The position numbers were made by a program, and so were the translations under genes. The notes beneath the pieces are model-generated. The model was not told where the DNA came from and did no database searches. It was given only the letters and a program-made list of their open reading frames with translations. This document shows positions 1 to 11,263 of a DNA stretch of 64,000 bases, one piece after another. This stretch comes from Diospyros lotus (lineage: Eukaryota; Streptophyta; Magnoliopsida; Ericales; Ebenaceae). Numbering within the stretch: the first letter of the stretch is position 1; each line of letters opens with the position of its first letter. The stretch is taken from positions 23,134,866 through 23,198,865 of the forward strand of contig NC_068351.1 of assembly GCF_014633365.1 (NCBI RefSeq). The letters run 5' to 3'.

Positions 1-148
1 GTACTGTGCTCTCCAAAGAGCAACTCTTCTCAAAATCTCACTCAAGGGGTGCCGAGTTGGAATCCCATTCGAACTAAGGATTCTTATGGTTCCGGAGGAT
101 CCAGCTACAGGAGAACCGTTCCACTAGTCCAGATCCGAATTCAACTAA

Positions 149-295
149 GGTTTACCTATAATCTTAAATAGTATGGAAGGAGTGTCTAATGAAGATTATA
201 TGAAAGCAATAAAGGATTTTAAGGATCCAGATTTTAGGATGTTATTTGTGGAGATGCTAAAAATTAGGAGAGGACTTATCTTGAAACTTCTTTGA
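149..295 (+). pseudogene. C-terminal remnant of a Myb/SANT-like (Harbinger ORF1-type) protein
   Basis: The frame is open from 149 to a TGA at 293. It contains a stretch resembling the C-terminal part of plant Myb/SANT-like proteins that accompany Harbinger transposases: an acidic 'MEGVSNEDYMKA' segment, then 'FKDPDFRMLF' and a basic 'IRRG'. In those families this protein helps the transposase bind DNA and enter the nucleus. The N-terminal DNA-binding part is missing or outside the window, and the upstream frame is closed by a stop at 146. A likely intron follows, ending in TTTGTGCAG at 503 just before the transposase start. No function is expected. Confidence 0.55.
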
Positions 296-507
296 TTTGC
301 TTGATATTTTGGTATGTTGCTTGTTTTCTACTAGCTTGGACTACTATGTTCTTTTAGTACTTTGATGTTATACTTCTAAACAGGTGCTTGCTTATTTTAT
401 TTTAATTGATGTGTTGGAGTTTTCATAAATAATGTTGTTTGAGTAGTATATTAAATGATGATTGATATAGATAATGATGTTGATTAAAAATATATTTGTG
501 CAGAAGG

Positions 508-1771
508 ATGTCTACTAAATCAAGTTGGGTTCAAAATTTGACTGATGAAGATTTGAGTGATGATGATTTTCTATTTACAAAAGATGATTTGGATGCGTCT
601 ATTGGTGATATATTGATGCTTGGTTATTTTGTTACCAAAAAATGAATATTTATCAACAGGACACCTTGTAGATATCATTACTTACTGGAAAAATATACAT
701 GTTGGAAATTTTAAATGGACATCCAGACTTGTGTCATCGTAATTTTTCGATGCAGAAACACGTTTTCATGAATTTTTTTGATACTTTGAAACATAAAGGG
801 TTGTTGACAAATGGCAAAAAAGTTAGCATCGAGGAGGGTGTTGCTATGTTTCTGATGATTATAGGGCACACTACAAGATATAGTATTATTGGCGATAGAT
901 TTTAGCATTCCAATAACACAATCCACAAATGGTTTAAGCGCATTTTACGGGTTGTTTGTTCATTGGGCACAGAGATAATCTCCCCTACAAAATGGACCTC
1001 TTGCACAAATATCCTTTCTCTAAGGATTGTATAGGTGCAATAGATGGAATGCATGTTGCAGCTTGGGTACCTACATCATGACAAACATCTTTTTGGTGAA
1101 GGAAGACTAATGTAACACAAAATGTGATATATTTGTGTATGCTGGATGGGAAGGTACTGCTAATGATTTGCGAGTATTCATTGACACAGTTACAAGACCC
1201 ATGAACAACTTTCCAATGCCACAGGGAGGTATATTCTAATACTTCAAATGATGTATCAAATATTTTTAAGTATTACAATCTTAAGTCATAGTTTTTTGCA
1301 AATCAATTTTATCTTGTTGATTCTGGCTATCCAAACATGCTTGGATTTCTTGCCCCTTATTGAGGTCAAAGATATCATCTACGTGATTATGTTGGAAAAG
1401 GAAGACCGCATGGAAAGGAAGAGCTGTTCAACTATAGACATTCCTTGTGTTGGAACATAACTGAACTTTGCATTGGAGTGTTGAAGGCAATATTTCCCAT
1501 TTTGAAATTAATAACTAATTATCCACTTAGTAGGCAAAGACAAATCCTTACTGCATGTTGCACAATACATAATTTTATTTGTCGGGGGGACTTTTTAGAT
1601 AAGTTATTCACTGAATATTCATCATATAATATGGTATTTGATGATATGCTGGAGTCAAGTCAAGATCAAGAAACCATACATTTTGATTCTAGTCAAACAA
1701 CTCAAATGGGACAATTTTGGGATCAAATTACTACACAAATGTGGAATGAGTTTCAAAGGACTCGTACATAA
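508..1771 (+). pseudogene. Broken PIF/Harbinger (HARBI1/ALP1-like) transposase
   Basis: Several frames together spell a plant Harbinger-type DDE nuclease. They are an N-terminal piece at 508-645, a helix-turn-helix-like piece at 699-905, a first catalytic Asp in 'AIDGMH' (about 1043-1045), a second Asp in 'ANDLRVF' (about 1165-1167), then 'GYPN', 'GKEELFNYRHS' with the probable catalytic Glu near 1421, and a C-terminal 'CTIHNFI' block at 1550-1585. Reading needs at least three frame changes and passes in-frame stops at 643 and 903. The intact enzyme would cut and paste the element at TTA/TAA sites. This copy is dead, although the catalytic positions are still recognisable. The ATG at 508 follows a good intron acceptor at 503. 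Confidence 0.75.
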
Positions 1772-2258
1772 GTCTGTAATTTTATTTTATTGTTTTAATT
1801 TTTGAACTATGTTTATTTCTAATATTTGTATTAAATCTTGTAATCAAATCCCACTTGCTATTGAATTGTTTAATGCAATCTTATCATTTATAATCACATT
1901 ATGTTATTTCAGTTCACGTCTTTAATTTTTATTTTAATGCTTCCTATTTATAATCACATTATGAATTAATTATGATCGCACTTGCTATTTTTTTCAAGTT
2001 AATTTATTTATTTATTCAAAATCAAATAGTTTTAATATTTTAGATAATTAAATTCATTTAATAAAATGTCATTAAAAAATTATTTTCAAAATTTCAAAGA
2101 GAAAGCGTTTTCTAGTTTTCTATTTTAATAAATAGTTTTTCAAAATTATAAAAAGAAGACATTTTCAATTTTCTGAAAATAGACTATCAAAACAAAAAAC
2201 TGAGAATGAATTCAAAACTCAAAATTAAAAATTAAAAAGCAAAAAGAATGCATCCTAA

Positions 2259-2619
2259 TTTTCTATCACCTTTTCTTTTCTTTTGTTGGAGTTTGGGATA
2301 CCTAACATATATATTTAAGTATACCCATATAAAAGATGAACTTCTTAATGAGGGTTAACATTACTCTCATGCATAGGAGATGCAAAATATACAAATATGA
2401 GAATCTATGTGATCTAATGTCAACATGTGTTTTAAGGGGCCAATTGCTTTAATTATGAAATTATACAATATGATATGTGAGATTGCAATGAAAATGCCTC
2501 ATTTGTCCATGATAAATATATTTTAATCTACCCTTACAAATCCACAAAATATGGGACATGCCCACCATGCACATATTTATGCTATTAATACTCACAAGAA
2601 TGAAATTTCTAGAAATAAA
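2259..2619. other. Unassigned AT-rich sequence between two elements
   Basis: This stretch lies between the Harbinger right end and the target duplication of LTR A. It is AT-rich, has no convincing frame on either strand, and shows no repeat that I could relate to the rest of the window. Confidence 0.5.
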
Positions 2620-2624
2620 ATGAC

Positions 2625-4492
2625 TGTAACGCCCCAACCCCAAGATAGTATATAAGGTACTATAATATTTACACGGGCGTTAAGGAAATCCCATATACTA
2701 TAGTAAGGATCGTAACCTGAGATGTTGGGACTTCCATAAAATAAACATTCTCACACACAATTTATCAAGATAGCAAGGAAAGTAGACTTCATTCTCCACG
2801 AGACAAAATATTGTCAAAGTTAGAGTACAAATCTTGTAACATACTACAACATCATAAGAGATGCCTAAACAAGATAACTACACTCGCACCGCCTCCAGGC
2901 CTTCTCCCTTTGAGCCCGAGCCTGACAGATCTGGAACATTTGAATATTCCAGGAGTATGAACACCCGAGTTAGATCGTTAAATCTAAGTGAGGGTTAAAA
3001 ATAACTTCATTCGTGCAAATGCAAAATGCAGAGATGCATGCTCCAGGTGGATGTGACGCCTAGGGTGTTGCAATCACCCCTGTCAACCTTATCATGTAAC
3101 ACAGCCTAACAACACGGCCAAGTGAAGACTCCCTTCACCCATGATATTCACAACTAGTCACAAGCCACATGTAGTGATGCATGAACAAATGGAAAGAAAC
3201 ATGCGTATCAAATAAAATAACATGATATGCACTTGCAATCACCGCCAACATGCTCAATAATATGCACAACATGTAAGAAATACAGTTTAGAAACCACTCA
3301 CCGAAGCTTCCCACTTCTTGGTTGCACAAATTCACGGCCGAACGTCGCTCAAAGTGGACTGTTCTATAAAAATCGAGACCTTTTTGTATCCAAACCTAAA
3401 ATATGTTTAGAGGAGTTTGCATGAAAAATTTCAAGCCAAGAAGACCTATCACGCGCCCACACGCACTCCCACAATGTCTGCCACCCGCCTGGACGCGCAA
3501 CTCTGTTGGGCGCGTGCGGCTCACGCGCCAGACGGACTTCCGACCCTGAAAATTAAAACGGGCATAACTCTCTCATTTTAACTCCGATTCGAGTGTCGTT
3601 TGAACCTACGGACTCCTCTTTCAACCCTCTACGTGATTACATAAAGAAGATGAGCTTACCTTGCAGTTTTGGTTACTGTTTTGCACGGATTTCAAGGGGC
3701 TCGTGCCTTCCAACGGCTTGCTTTCGGCTACTACTCGGGCAGGGTTTCCTTCCCTTCTTTACAGCAGAGTTTCCCCTCCTTTATAAGCAACTTACCTCCT
3801 TAATTTGGTGGCCAAAAACCCAACCCAAGGCATTCTTATATAGTGCCCTTAAATCCATAGGATTGTGACACTTGGCTTTCTAAGATGGTGACACTTGGCA
3901 CTTGAGATTTACACCCTAATTATTGCTTTCTTCCCATGGTGACAAGTGGCTCTTGAGATATGAGCCTTATCATGACATTTTTAACCCTTTAACGAATGGA
4001 TTTTCGCCACATGTTATGGAGATTTGAGCCATAATGATTGCTTTCATCCTAGGCACCACGTGTCCTCGAGATATGAGCTTTCATTATTACTTTCTTCCTA
4101 CTACGACATGTGTCCCTCGAGATGTGAGCCTTCATCATTGCTTCCATCCTACGGTGCCACGTGTCTCTCGAGATTGGTGTTTAATTATTACTTTTGATTT
4201 TCCATCCAAATTATGTCACGTGTCCATGTAATCATTTCTACCCATGTGTCTCCATCCTTATGATGACATGTGTCCATTAATTGAATTTAATTTGGGTTTG
4301 AAATCCATAGCCACTTTTGATATTATTTTGGAATCCAAAGTTAGGTTTAAATAAACTTTGAAGTCCATTGCCCTTAAATCCCCTAAAGATCATTGAATCT
4401 CACAAATTCCCAAGTCTTTGAGAACCTAAAGAAAATCGGGAAATCGTTTCATTTATTAAATAGAAATAGCTTACAAGTTTTAGGGTATTACA
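2625..4492 (-). mobile_element. Solo LTR 'A', Ty3/gypsy-type, TSD ATGAC
   Basis: The unit starts TGTAACGCCCC and ends GGGTATTACA, so its tips are inverted (TGTAA/TTACA). It is flanked on both sides by ATGAC (2620-2624 and 4493-4497), an exact 5-bp target duplication. No internal coding region lies between the ends, so it is read as a solo LTR of 1868 bp left by LTR-LTR recombination. A TATA-like box reads on the minus strand (TATATAAG, plus positions 3835-3842), which gives the orientation. Upstream of it (3860-4280) lies an array of G-box-like motifs. Downstream (about 3450-3545) is a GC-rich CACGCGC-containing tract. A 'gaatattccag' motif near 2940-2955 is shared with LTR D and, in variant form, LTR B. 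Tekay/Del-like chromovirus origin is likely but not proven. Confidence 0.85.
4001..4280 (-). repeat. Tandem G-box-like repeats in the U3 of LTR A
   Basis: Degenerate repeats of roughly 50-65 bp carry CACGTG at 4057, 4158 and 4217 and CATGTG at 4107, 4243 and 4267, mostly followed by TC and often by CTCGAGAT. The array lies upstream of the minus-strand TATA-like box of the LTR, so it sits where promoter elements are expected. CACGTG is the core bound by plant bZIP and bHLH factors. Binding here is inference only. Confidence 0.7.
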
Positions 4493-4497
4493 ATGAC

Positions 4498-4997
4498 AAT
4501 ATTATAATTTGAATGAAATAATCATTACACATATGAAATATGATTTTTGCAATTCAAATTATAAATTATGCACAACATGAACCTTCTAAGGGTTGAGGAA
4601 ACCACTTACATTAAAAAAATATTAAATTGTTTGTCTTGAAAAGGCATGTTATTCTTGCATCCCCAAAATGTCTCTTGAACCTTGAATTAATTTGACTTGG
4701 TATGTATCTCGAGCATCAAAATAATTTTTTGTAATTTATTATATTTTTTAGAATTTCCCCCTTTTAGATTTTTCTATTTTTTATATTTTTTTCTCATTTT
4801 TTTATTTTTCTATTTAGCACATGCAATATGTGTGCATTGTAAGTCATAATATTACTTGGAAAGGAAATAATAAAAAATAAAATATCATGCCTATAAATCT
4901 TGAAACGTCACTTTTTTTACATAGTATGAATAAATAAAACATACCTTAATCCATTGAGACTTTAAGACGTAAAATACGCTACCAATTGACCAAGAAA
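4498..4997. other. Unassigned AT-rich sequence between LTRs A and B
   Basis: About 500 bp of AT-rich sequence with runs of T (near 4740-4810) and no credible frame. It joins on to the sequence left of LTR A (via ATGAC), so it is probably the older target DNA of both LTRs. Confidence 0.5.
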
Positions 4998-6759
4998 ATT
5001 AATGTAACATCCCGTCTTACATGGGCGCGTCACTATAAGGGAATCTCCAAGAATCTTTTTTTTTTTTTTCAAGTCCATCACACACATAAGAATAATCTTC
5101 ACATGCAGATAGAATCCCGAGAACCTGCAGCCTTGCCTGTTTAACTAATCAAGACCAATAATCTTAAAAACTAAACGAGAAATATTATAACGCAGCGGAT
5201 ACATTAACATCAAACACCATGGTTCTTACATAATATTTTCATAACAAAGTAGGTAATACACCTTGACTGAAACGTTGAATGTTCCAGGGGCATAACCCAG
5301 CTTAGATGATAAAACATCTAAATGATGCTATGAAACAGTTTACTAAATGCATGAAAGACATACGAGCATGGCATATACAGACAACAACGACATTCAACAC
5401 GTCTAATTTGAGAAATCTCCCTGGCATACTCAACCTCCCTTGGAAAATCCATTCCACACACCTTTGGGGTTGACCTTACCGCGACATACTTAATCCTCGA
5501 GTGCCTTACCGTGTCACTCATTCACCTGGATTAACCTTGCCCCATTCTTAAGAAGACCCCATCTCGTCCCCCATGGACATAACGACACGAAAACCATTAC
5601 CTCGATGATATGAAAAGACCACGCCATGCACCGACTCATTTATAAGTAAAAAAAAGTTGATGCAATATACCACATGTTCAATATACAAATGATGTCACAA
5701 GTACATAAGAGAAACGCCTTTGCAAAATAACTCAAGTTCTTGAAGTATAACCGCTCACTAGAACTGGTTCAATCATGTGTAACTTAAGTTCGGGAGGATA
5801 AAACTACTCACCTGAACCCACTACACACACACTCCAACACATTTTCAAGACAAGATAAGACAAGAATCAAATCACTCAGCTGAACATATTCGAATTGCCT
5901 CGATCCTCGTGCATGGCCTCGATTTGTGTGCCAAATTACAAACACTCGTGCTTATACTCAATCTCGAGCCACAACACTTCCTAAACACCATATTTAATTA
6001 AGGAATCAGTAAAATCCATTTTCCTCAATTTTTCTCTCAATTCTCACCTCAATATTTCAAAATAATTATCTTCTCAAACATTTTCCCAAATGTTTCAATA
6101 TGATAAATCCTAAAATAATTTAAGAAAAATACTGAAGTGAAAACCAGAAATTACCCCTGTCTCACGCGCACTCACGCGCTCAGCGCGTGGCTGCTCGTGT
6201 AGCTCACGCTCCACCTTCTTCTCCGATTTCCAGCCGTCATCGACAGCTTCGATGGTCGATTTGAAGATACCCCCTTGAAACTGTAACACCCCGCTCCCAC
6301 TTACGGGTGTTACTCGTGAACAATCACCCGAATTGTCCACCTGCCCGGCCTGTGGGGAAGGGTGGACCATGTTTCAAGATTAAAAGCCCTAAGTGGGAAC
6401 TAGGCTCGTCCTTCCCTTCCCTGAACCCCAGGATTCACTAGCAGAGTTGGGCTTTAACCACACCGCATTTGGTTAAAAAGAAATCTTGCTCAGACGCCCA
6501 ATCGCCATTTTCTCAATTATTTTAAATTCTTTTTCCGATCAAGAATTTTTTCGGGCTCCATAAATTTCACCATTTCAATCAACCCTTTGATTTTACCAAA
6601 TTTAGAGGAAAAACTCATAATTTTCAATTTTCCAAAATTTCGGCATTATTCTCCAAAATGCCTGAAAAATCCCGATATTTTGAAAATTCCTTCAGGGCCC
6701 AAAATTAATTAAGAAATGCCCCAATTTCTCCCAAAAATTCCAAATTTTAAAAAAATTTG

Positions 6760-6905
6760 GCCGGCGGGGCCCACGACGCGCCCCGAGGCCCTCGCGGGGC
6801 CCCGCTGGGTGCTGATCGCACATGCCGCGTGCCCACCCCCGCGGCAGCGCGCGCCCGCGATCGCGGCCTCCCTCGCGCGCGCGCGGCCTCCCTCTGTGGC
6901 CCTGC
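6760..6905. other. GC-rich tract inside LTR B1
   Basis: About 145 bp of very GC-rich sequence with many CG dinucleotides stands in otherwise AT-rich DNA, and is followed by a T run near 6944-6960. Its position downstream of the minus-strand TATA-like box matches shorter CACGCGC-containing tracts in LTRs A, B, D, M and E. It is read as part of the LTR leader (R/U5), not as a gene-associated CpG island. Confidence 0.6.
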
Positions 6906-8263
6906 AGCTGCTGTTTGCTGCCTTTCCTGCTGCTCTTCACTCCTTTTTTTTTTTTTTTTTCTTTGGTCTTTTAAACCCATATTTTTCAGAAATTAAAATA
7001 AATAAATATGCTTCACATTCCTTCCATTTTTGCCTCTATTTTTCCAAAATTAAGACTTAAACCACCTCTTTGAATATTACACAACATACATCAAAATTTC
7101 CTTCCATTTCACACATGAGCCTTACACAACCTATTGTTGCTCACATAACAACCTCCAAGTATAAATACCATACATGATCAAATGCAACAAATAGGCTTTC
7201 CTAAGCCATAATGCCACAAATTAAATACCACAAGTCTAGGCTTCTTTAAGCCATAAATTACATCAAACAAAAGAAAAATACACCAAGAGCTTCCAACCAC
7301 AAGCTTGCACTTTCCCTTTTCTTCTTTAGCATAAGAACAACCTACAAGGGGAGGGTAAAACCTCATGAGCCACAAAGCTTAGTAAGGGTGCATGTGCAAA
7401 GTAAATACAAGCATAACAAGTCTATGTAATGGCAAATGCATGCAAGCATGCTTAGATTATTCCATCCTCACAACCCAACATAGTTTGAGGCATCAACCCA
7501 CCATTTCTTTCCCACCCCATGGCCATAGGTCTCATGAACAAATAAAGCATGCAAAGAGATACATAAAAGTTTATGCAACCTACTTACAATGCAATGCAAG
7601 GCCTCCTCCACATGGGGCCATCCCTTACCTCATTCTTCTCTTTGAATCTTTAAAAATCTCCTTGCTTCATTGCCTTCAACCTTTGCCCTTTCTCAAGAAC
7701 TTCTTCTTTTCTTTGAAGCTTTAAGAATCACTTAGCTTCATTTTCCCACTCTTCTCCTTAAGAGCTCCTTAAAACAAAAATTTAAAGAAGCTAAGCTACC
7801 AAATAAAGAAGTGGAAGAAACTTAAACAAGTTTAAGGAAGAATACTTACATTCCTCTTTTTCTTCTTTCCTTTCCTTCTTCTCTTCATTTATTTCTTCCA
7901 TGAGAGACTTCTTCCTATCTCTCTTCTTTCTTCCTTCAAGACTCTTCAAATGGCAAAATTTGAGACTAAAGCACTCCATTCCCTTTTATACTACTCTTGT
8001 CTTGAAATCTCACTTTCAAGACTTCATCTTAGCCCTTGATTCCCATTTGCTTTATGAGTGAAAATCCCAACCACACAAAGAAACACAATCCATGCCTTTT
8101 TGGTGCGAACCCAAAAGGATTTGGTCCTATGAACCCACAACCAATGCAAGATATACGCACCCCAAGAATGCTAAACACAGATTTGGATGATCCACACGAA
8201 ACCCTTGGACACGAAAGAACAAGGACCCCGAATGTTGAAGACGCCACAAGGTTGATCAAGCCT

Positions 8264-8698
8264 TGATAAGTCGGTTAGTTCATAAAAGAACCCAAGAGAA
8301 GAGCACCTCTCAAATCTGGAATTCCAGTAAAGTAAATCACTCATTCATTGATTGATTTTCAATTGTTGGGAGAGTACAATTTATAGAGAGAGTAAACACT
8401 TAGGAAAATACAAAAGACCATAATTACTAGCCTAGGAAATATTCAAATCTGATTTCCCACAAAATATTAAATCTCTAACTTAATTAGCCTAGAAACTCAA
8501 AGTATTAAAGATGCTTGAAAATATGAAAAGTCAGATTGGGTTTTCAAGATTAAATTTTCGTGCACCCATGTGGCTAAGATTTAAAACAACATGTGCAGCC
8601 CAAAATAATAAAGTACAAGCCCCAATGAGTCAGCCCAAGTGTCCATTATGGCCCAAGCTCTTCATTTAATAGTATTCTGGCTCAAAAGACTCTCAACA
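8264..8698 (-). mobile_element. LTR-like unit of another retroelement inside B1
   Basis: On the minus strand the unit begins TGTTGAGAG and ends CTTATCA, giving TG...CA ends over 435 bp. It is preceded on that strand by the purine-rich AAGAGGGAGC, which fits a polypurine tract, so it is probably the 3' LTR of a minus-oriented element. No second LTR is present, and the flanking 5-mers do not match, so the fragment did not arrive by a simple complete integration. Exact ends are moderately sure. Confidence 0.6.
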
Positions 8699-8775
8699 GC
8701 TCCCTCTTCAGCCCATATAATGTTGATGACGTCTTGCTTGCCTTTTAGGTCAGAATCTTGATAATTTTGATTGGC

Positions 8776-8991
8776 TCACATATCTAGAACCAGCCCATTC
8801 AAAGCTTCTTTAAGTCTTTTAGCTCTTGCCCTTGTAATTAGCCCTACTGGAACATGCAATGGGTCACTTGAATGATTTGAGTCAGCTTGTTCTTCGTGAT
8901 GATTCTCATCACTTTTCCTCTCTTTAAATTTCAACCATTGGATTATCTTGCCTTTACAAGACTTAATCTCCACCCTTAAAAGGAAACACAA
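8776..8991 (-). pseudogene. C-terminal scrap of a retrotransposon polyprotein
   Basis: This short minus-strand frame contains 'PVGLITRARAKRLKEALNGL', a basic segment that I recognise from the very end of plant LTR-retrotransposon polyproteins, where 'TRARAKRxxEALNGL' versions are common. It lies directly upstream, in the same orientation, of the purine tract and LTR-like unit at 8264-8698. This is the expected order for the 3' end of such an element. The rest of gag-pol is absent. No enzyme activity can be assigned to this scrap. Confidence 0.5.
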
Positions 8992-11023
8992 TCCATGTGC
9001 CTTTCAAATAATTCATCTTAGCCATCCAAAATTAGTCTTTAAATTAAATCATTAATATGTTGGCAATCCTTGCCAACTTTCAAGACTAAATGGTAGCCCT
9101 TAGATCATTTCCAATTCTAAGAATCAATCTCATCCTTCCAATTTTTCGTTTCTTTCACATTTAAATTAATGGGACTATTTCACCCCATCACATTTGAGAG
9201 ACATAAATACTTTCTTATGTATTTAAATAACTCTCATATTTTCCAAGGCATTAATAGTGACCATTTACCATTTTCTTTTGTATTTCTTTAATCCATATAA
9301 TCACGCCTCTCATTAAATGCTTGAAAGACCAATTAGCATTTCTTTTGCATTTAATTAAATCACCCCATTTATAATTGAACCACAAAATGCCAAGTGTCAC
9401 AACAAGACACTAACCTTGGCTTCTAAGTTTTAATCTCATCCCTCCATGTGGCATTATCACATTAATTCACCAATTTAGGGAAAACATAATTATTTTCTCA
9501 AATAATAGAATATCCACCATTTTTCCAATATTTCATAATTAAATTCCTTTATGGAATTAAATTCCAAAATTCCCAAAATACCCTTTGTGAATTTATTAAT
9601 CCCATATATCTCCACATAAATACTAAATTGTGATTTTATTCACTTACACACCTAATTCCACATAGGAATTATTTTTTTTTAATTTATCAAAATACCCTTT
9701 ATTGGACTTCTCTATCCAAATTACCAAAATACCCTTCTCATGGGCACTCTCAATCTCAAGGATTCATCACCTTCTCAAGGATATTTTTGGAAGTTTTCTT
9801 ACTTCCTTTCCTACTCTTAACACTGGTTACACCGGGTGTTACAGAAACCCTTAGCAAGTCGATCCGGATGGCACCGGTTGCCGGCCGAAAGGACACTGGA
9901 AAAGCCCTCGATTGGGCAATTGCAGGTCCAGCCTCGTCATCCGCCTCGCTTTTCGGCCAAGCCTCAAAATGGCTTAAAACGTGCACCAAAATGCACCAAA
10001 AACTCCAGAAATGACCCTCAACCTATGGGGAGCAAAATCCCCTTATCAATGATGCTCGATTCAAGCCTAAACACAAGCTATTTCTCTTCATTTTTCTTTT
10101 AAACCCTCGACCTCAGTGGAGTTATTTATACCCGATTTCGACGCCAAAACCCACCAAATCTCGATTGATCTTATCTCCTTACCCCCAAATCTAGCCTTTA
10201 ATCCCATCGAATAGCCCTAAATCATGAGAAAATGGCTTCAAAAATCTCGGCTAGATTTTCGATCCCATCTACCATAAAATTCGATCACATCGCCGTCGTT
10301 CTCAGCCAATGGCCACCACCCAACACCTCCCCACGCTGTATACCACCTTTCCTAGCTATTCCTTGGCCGTCCCATTGCCGAAAATGGCTGCCACGTGCGG
10401 TAGAAGGCGGCAGCCGAATTCTGGTTGTTGTGTTCACACCTGAAGTTTGATAAATTGTACTTCAGCCCCCTGATTTCTTCCAATCTCGATTTTGCCCCTT
10501 TTCCTTGAGCCTCTGATCTTTCCAACCATACCACTAAGGCCCACAAGTTTTGAATTCTTCATTTCATCCTTGAAATTTTTGAAAAACTATCCTTTTGACC
10601 TCCCTCGGGCAAATTTTGAAAATTGCACTTAGGCCTGGTTGGTCGTTTTGACCCCAAATCTCTTCGTTTCAACCCAAAATTGCTAGAAGGTTGTTCTACA
10701 CATAAAATATAGGTCCTCAACACACTCTGTTGACCTTCTAGATGTTTCCTACGTCAATTCAGTTTTCTCAGCCTAATCAACAGCTGTACCAGAAACTATT
10801 CCCAATCCCACTTCTTTTGATGCCTAAAATCATAACTCGTAATACTTGTCAACACCATCATATTTCTCTTAATCATCTAGGGTCCGAGGTACTCCCTTTT
10901 GTCGATTTGGTCGCTTTAAACTGTGATAGTGTATCCTACAGCCTCTTTCTTTTAAAAATTCCAGTTATACCCTTCATCAAATACCATTTATAGCCTCGAG
11001 AAATTCTTGGGTATTACAATTAA

Positions 11024-11263
11024 AGGAATTGATTTCTCTTCGTTACACCCTAATCTTGATGACGGACAAAAAATAGTACTGTTGTTGCTTCAATTCAACA
11101 ATTAATTTGTAGTGTCGGAAAGTGAGCCTTAACCTAGAATAATCTTGAGAGTTTCAAGTCTGAACGCAAGTGATCCCTAGGCTTGCAAGTCTGAGCGTAG
11201 ATGATCATGATACCTATAGGTCTGGGTGCAGATGATCATAACACCAAGAGGTTTGGATGCAAA
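11024..11263 (+). repeat. Left half of an interrupted minisatellite
   Basis: From about 11130 the sequence repeats a degenerate unit of about 25-35 bp built on 'aggtctgggtgcagatgatca'-like wording. The array continues directly after LTR C (15679-15835), so C split it. The stretch before 11130 is unassigned. Confidence 0.6.

Larger units (their letters stand above)
1..2255 (+). mobile_element. PIF/Harbinger DNA transposon, left end outside window
   Basis: Two decayed genes typical of PIF/Harbinger elements lie in the same orientation: the tail of a Myb/SANT-like protein (149-295) and a DDE transposase (508-1771). The right terminus is read at 2255. In reverse it begins GGATGCATTCTTTTT, a plausible Harbinger-type inverted repeat, and it is followed by TAA (2256-2258), the usual 3-bp target duplication of this superfamily. 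The matching left end and left TAA lie before base 1, so the target duplication cannot be confirmed. The 1772-2255 segment is AT-rich 3' subterminal sequence without an open frame. The element cannot move itself, since the transposase has stops and frameshifts. Confidence 0.72.
6282..9843 (-). mobile_element. Solo LTR 'B1' nested in B, TSD GAAAC
   Basis: The ends are TGTAACACCCCG and CCGGGTGTTACA, flanked by GAAAC at 6277-6281 and 9844-9848. The unit spans 3562 bp but holds a further insertion of about 0.9 kb near 8086-8985, so the LTR proper is about 2.66 kb. A minus-strand TATA-like box (TATAAAAG) is at 7984-7990. A strikingly GC-rich stretch at 6760-6905 with many GCGC and CGCG steps lies downstream of it. 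No protein domain was found. Open frames at 6716-7060 on both strands merely follow the GC-rich tract and are not taken as genes. Confidence 0.83.
5003..11018 (-). mobile_element. Solo LTR 'B', Ty3/gypsy-type, split by B1, TSD ATTAA
   Basis: The outer ends are TGTAACATCCC and GGGTATTACA, flanked by ATTAA at 4998-5002 and again at 11019-11023. After removing the nested unit B1 and one copy of its target duplication, about 2449 bp remain, with no coding domain, so this is a solo LTR. A minus-strand TATA-like box (TATAAATAA) is at 10122-10131. A CACGCGC-rich tract at 6165-6220 would lie about 350-400 bp downstream of it once B1 is removed. Segments at 5380-5580 match the reverse complement of 59820-60020 closely, so B and M (58194-60498) belong to one family in opposite orientations. 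Confidence 0.85.

Noticed and set aside
508..1771. A domesticated (ALP1/HARBI1-like) host gene
   Set aside because: Multiple stops and frame changes, and the Harbinger right end is still next to it.
6716..7060. Overlapping open frames on both strands in the GC-rich part of LTR B1 as possible genes
   Set aside because: They follow from the lack of stop codons in GC-rich DNA, have low-complexity Arg/Ala/Pro-rich wording, and show no domain.
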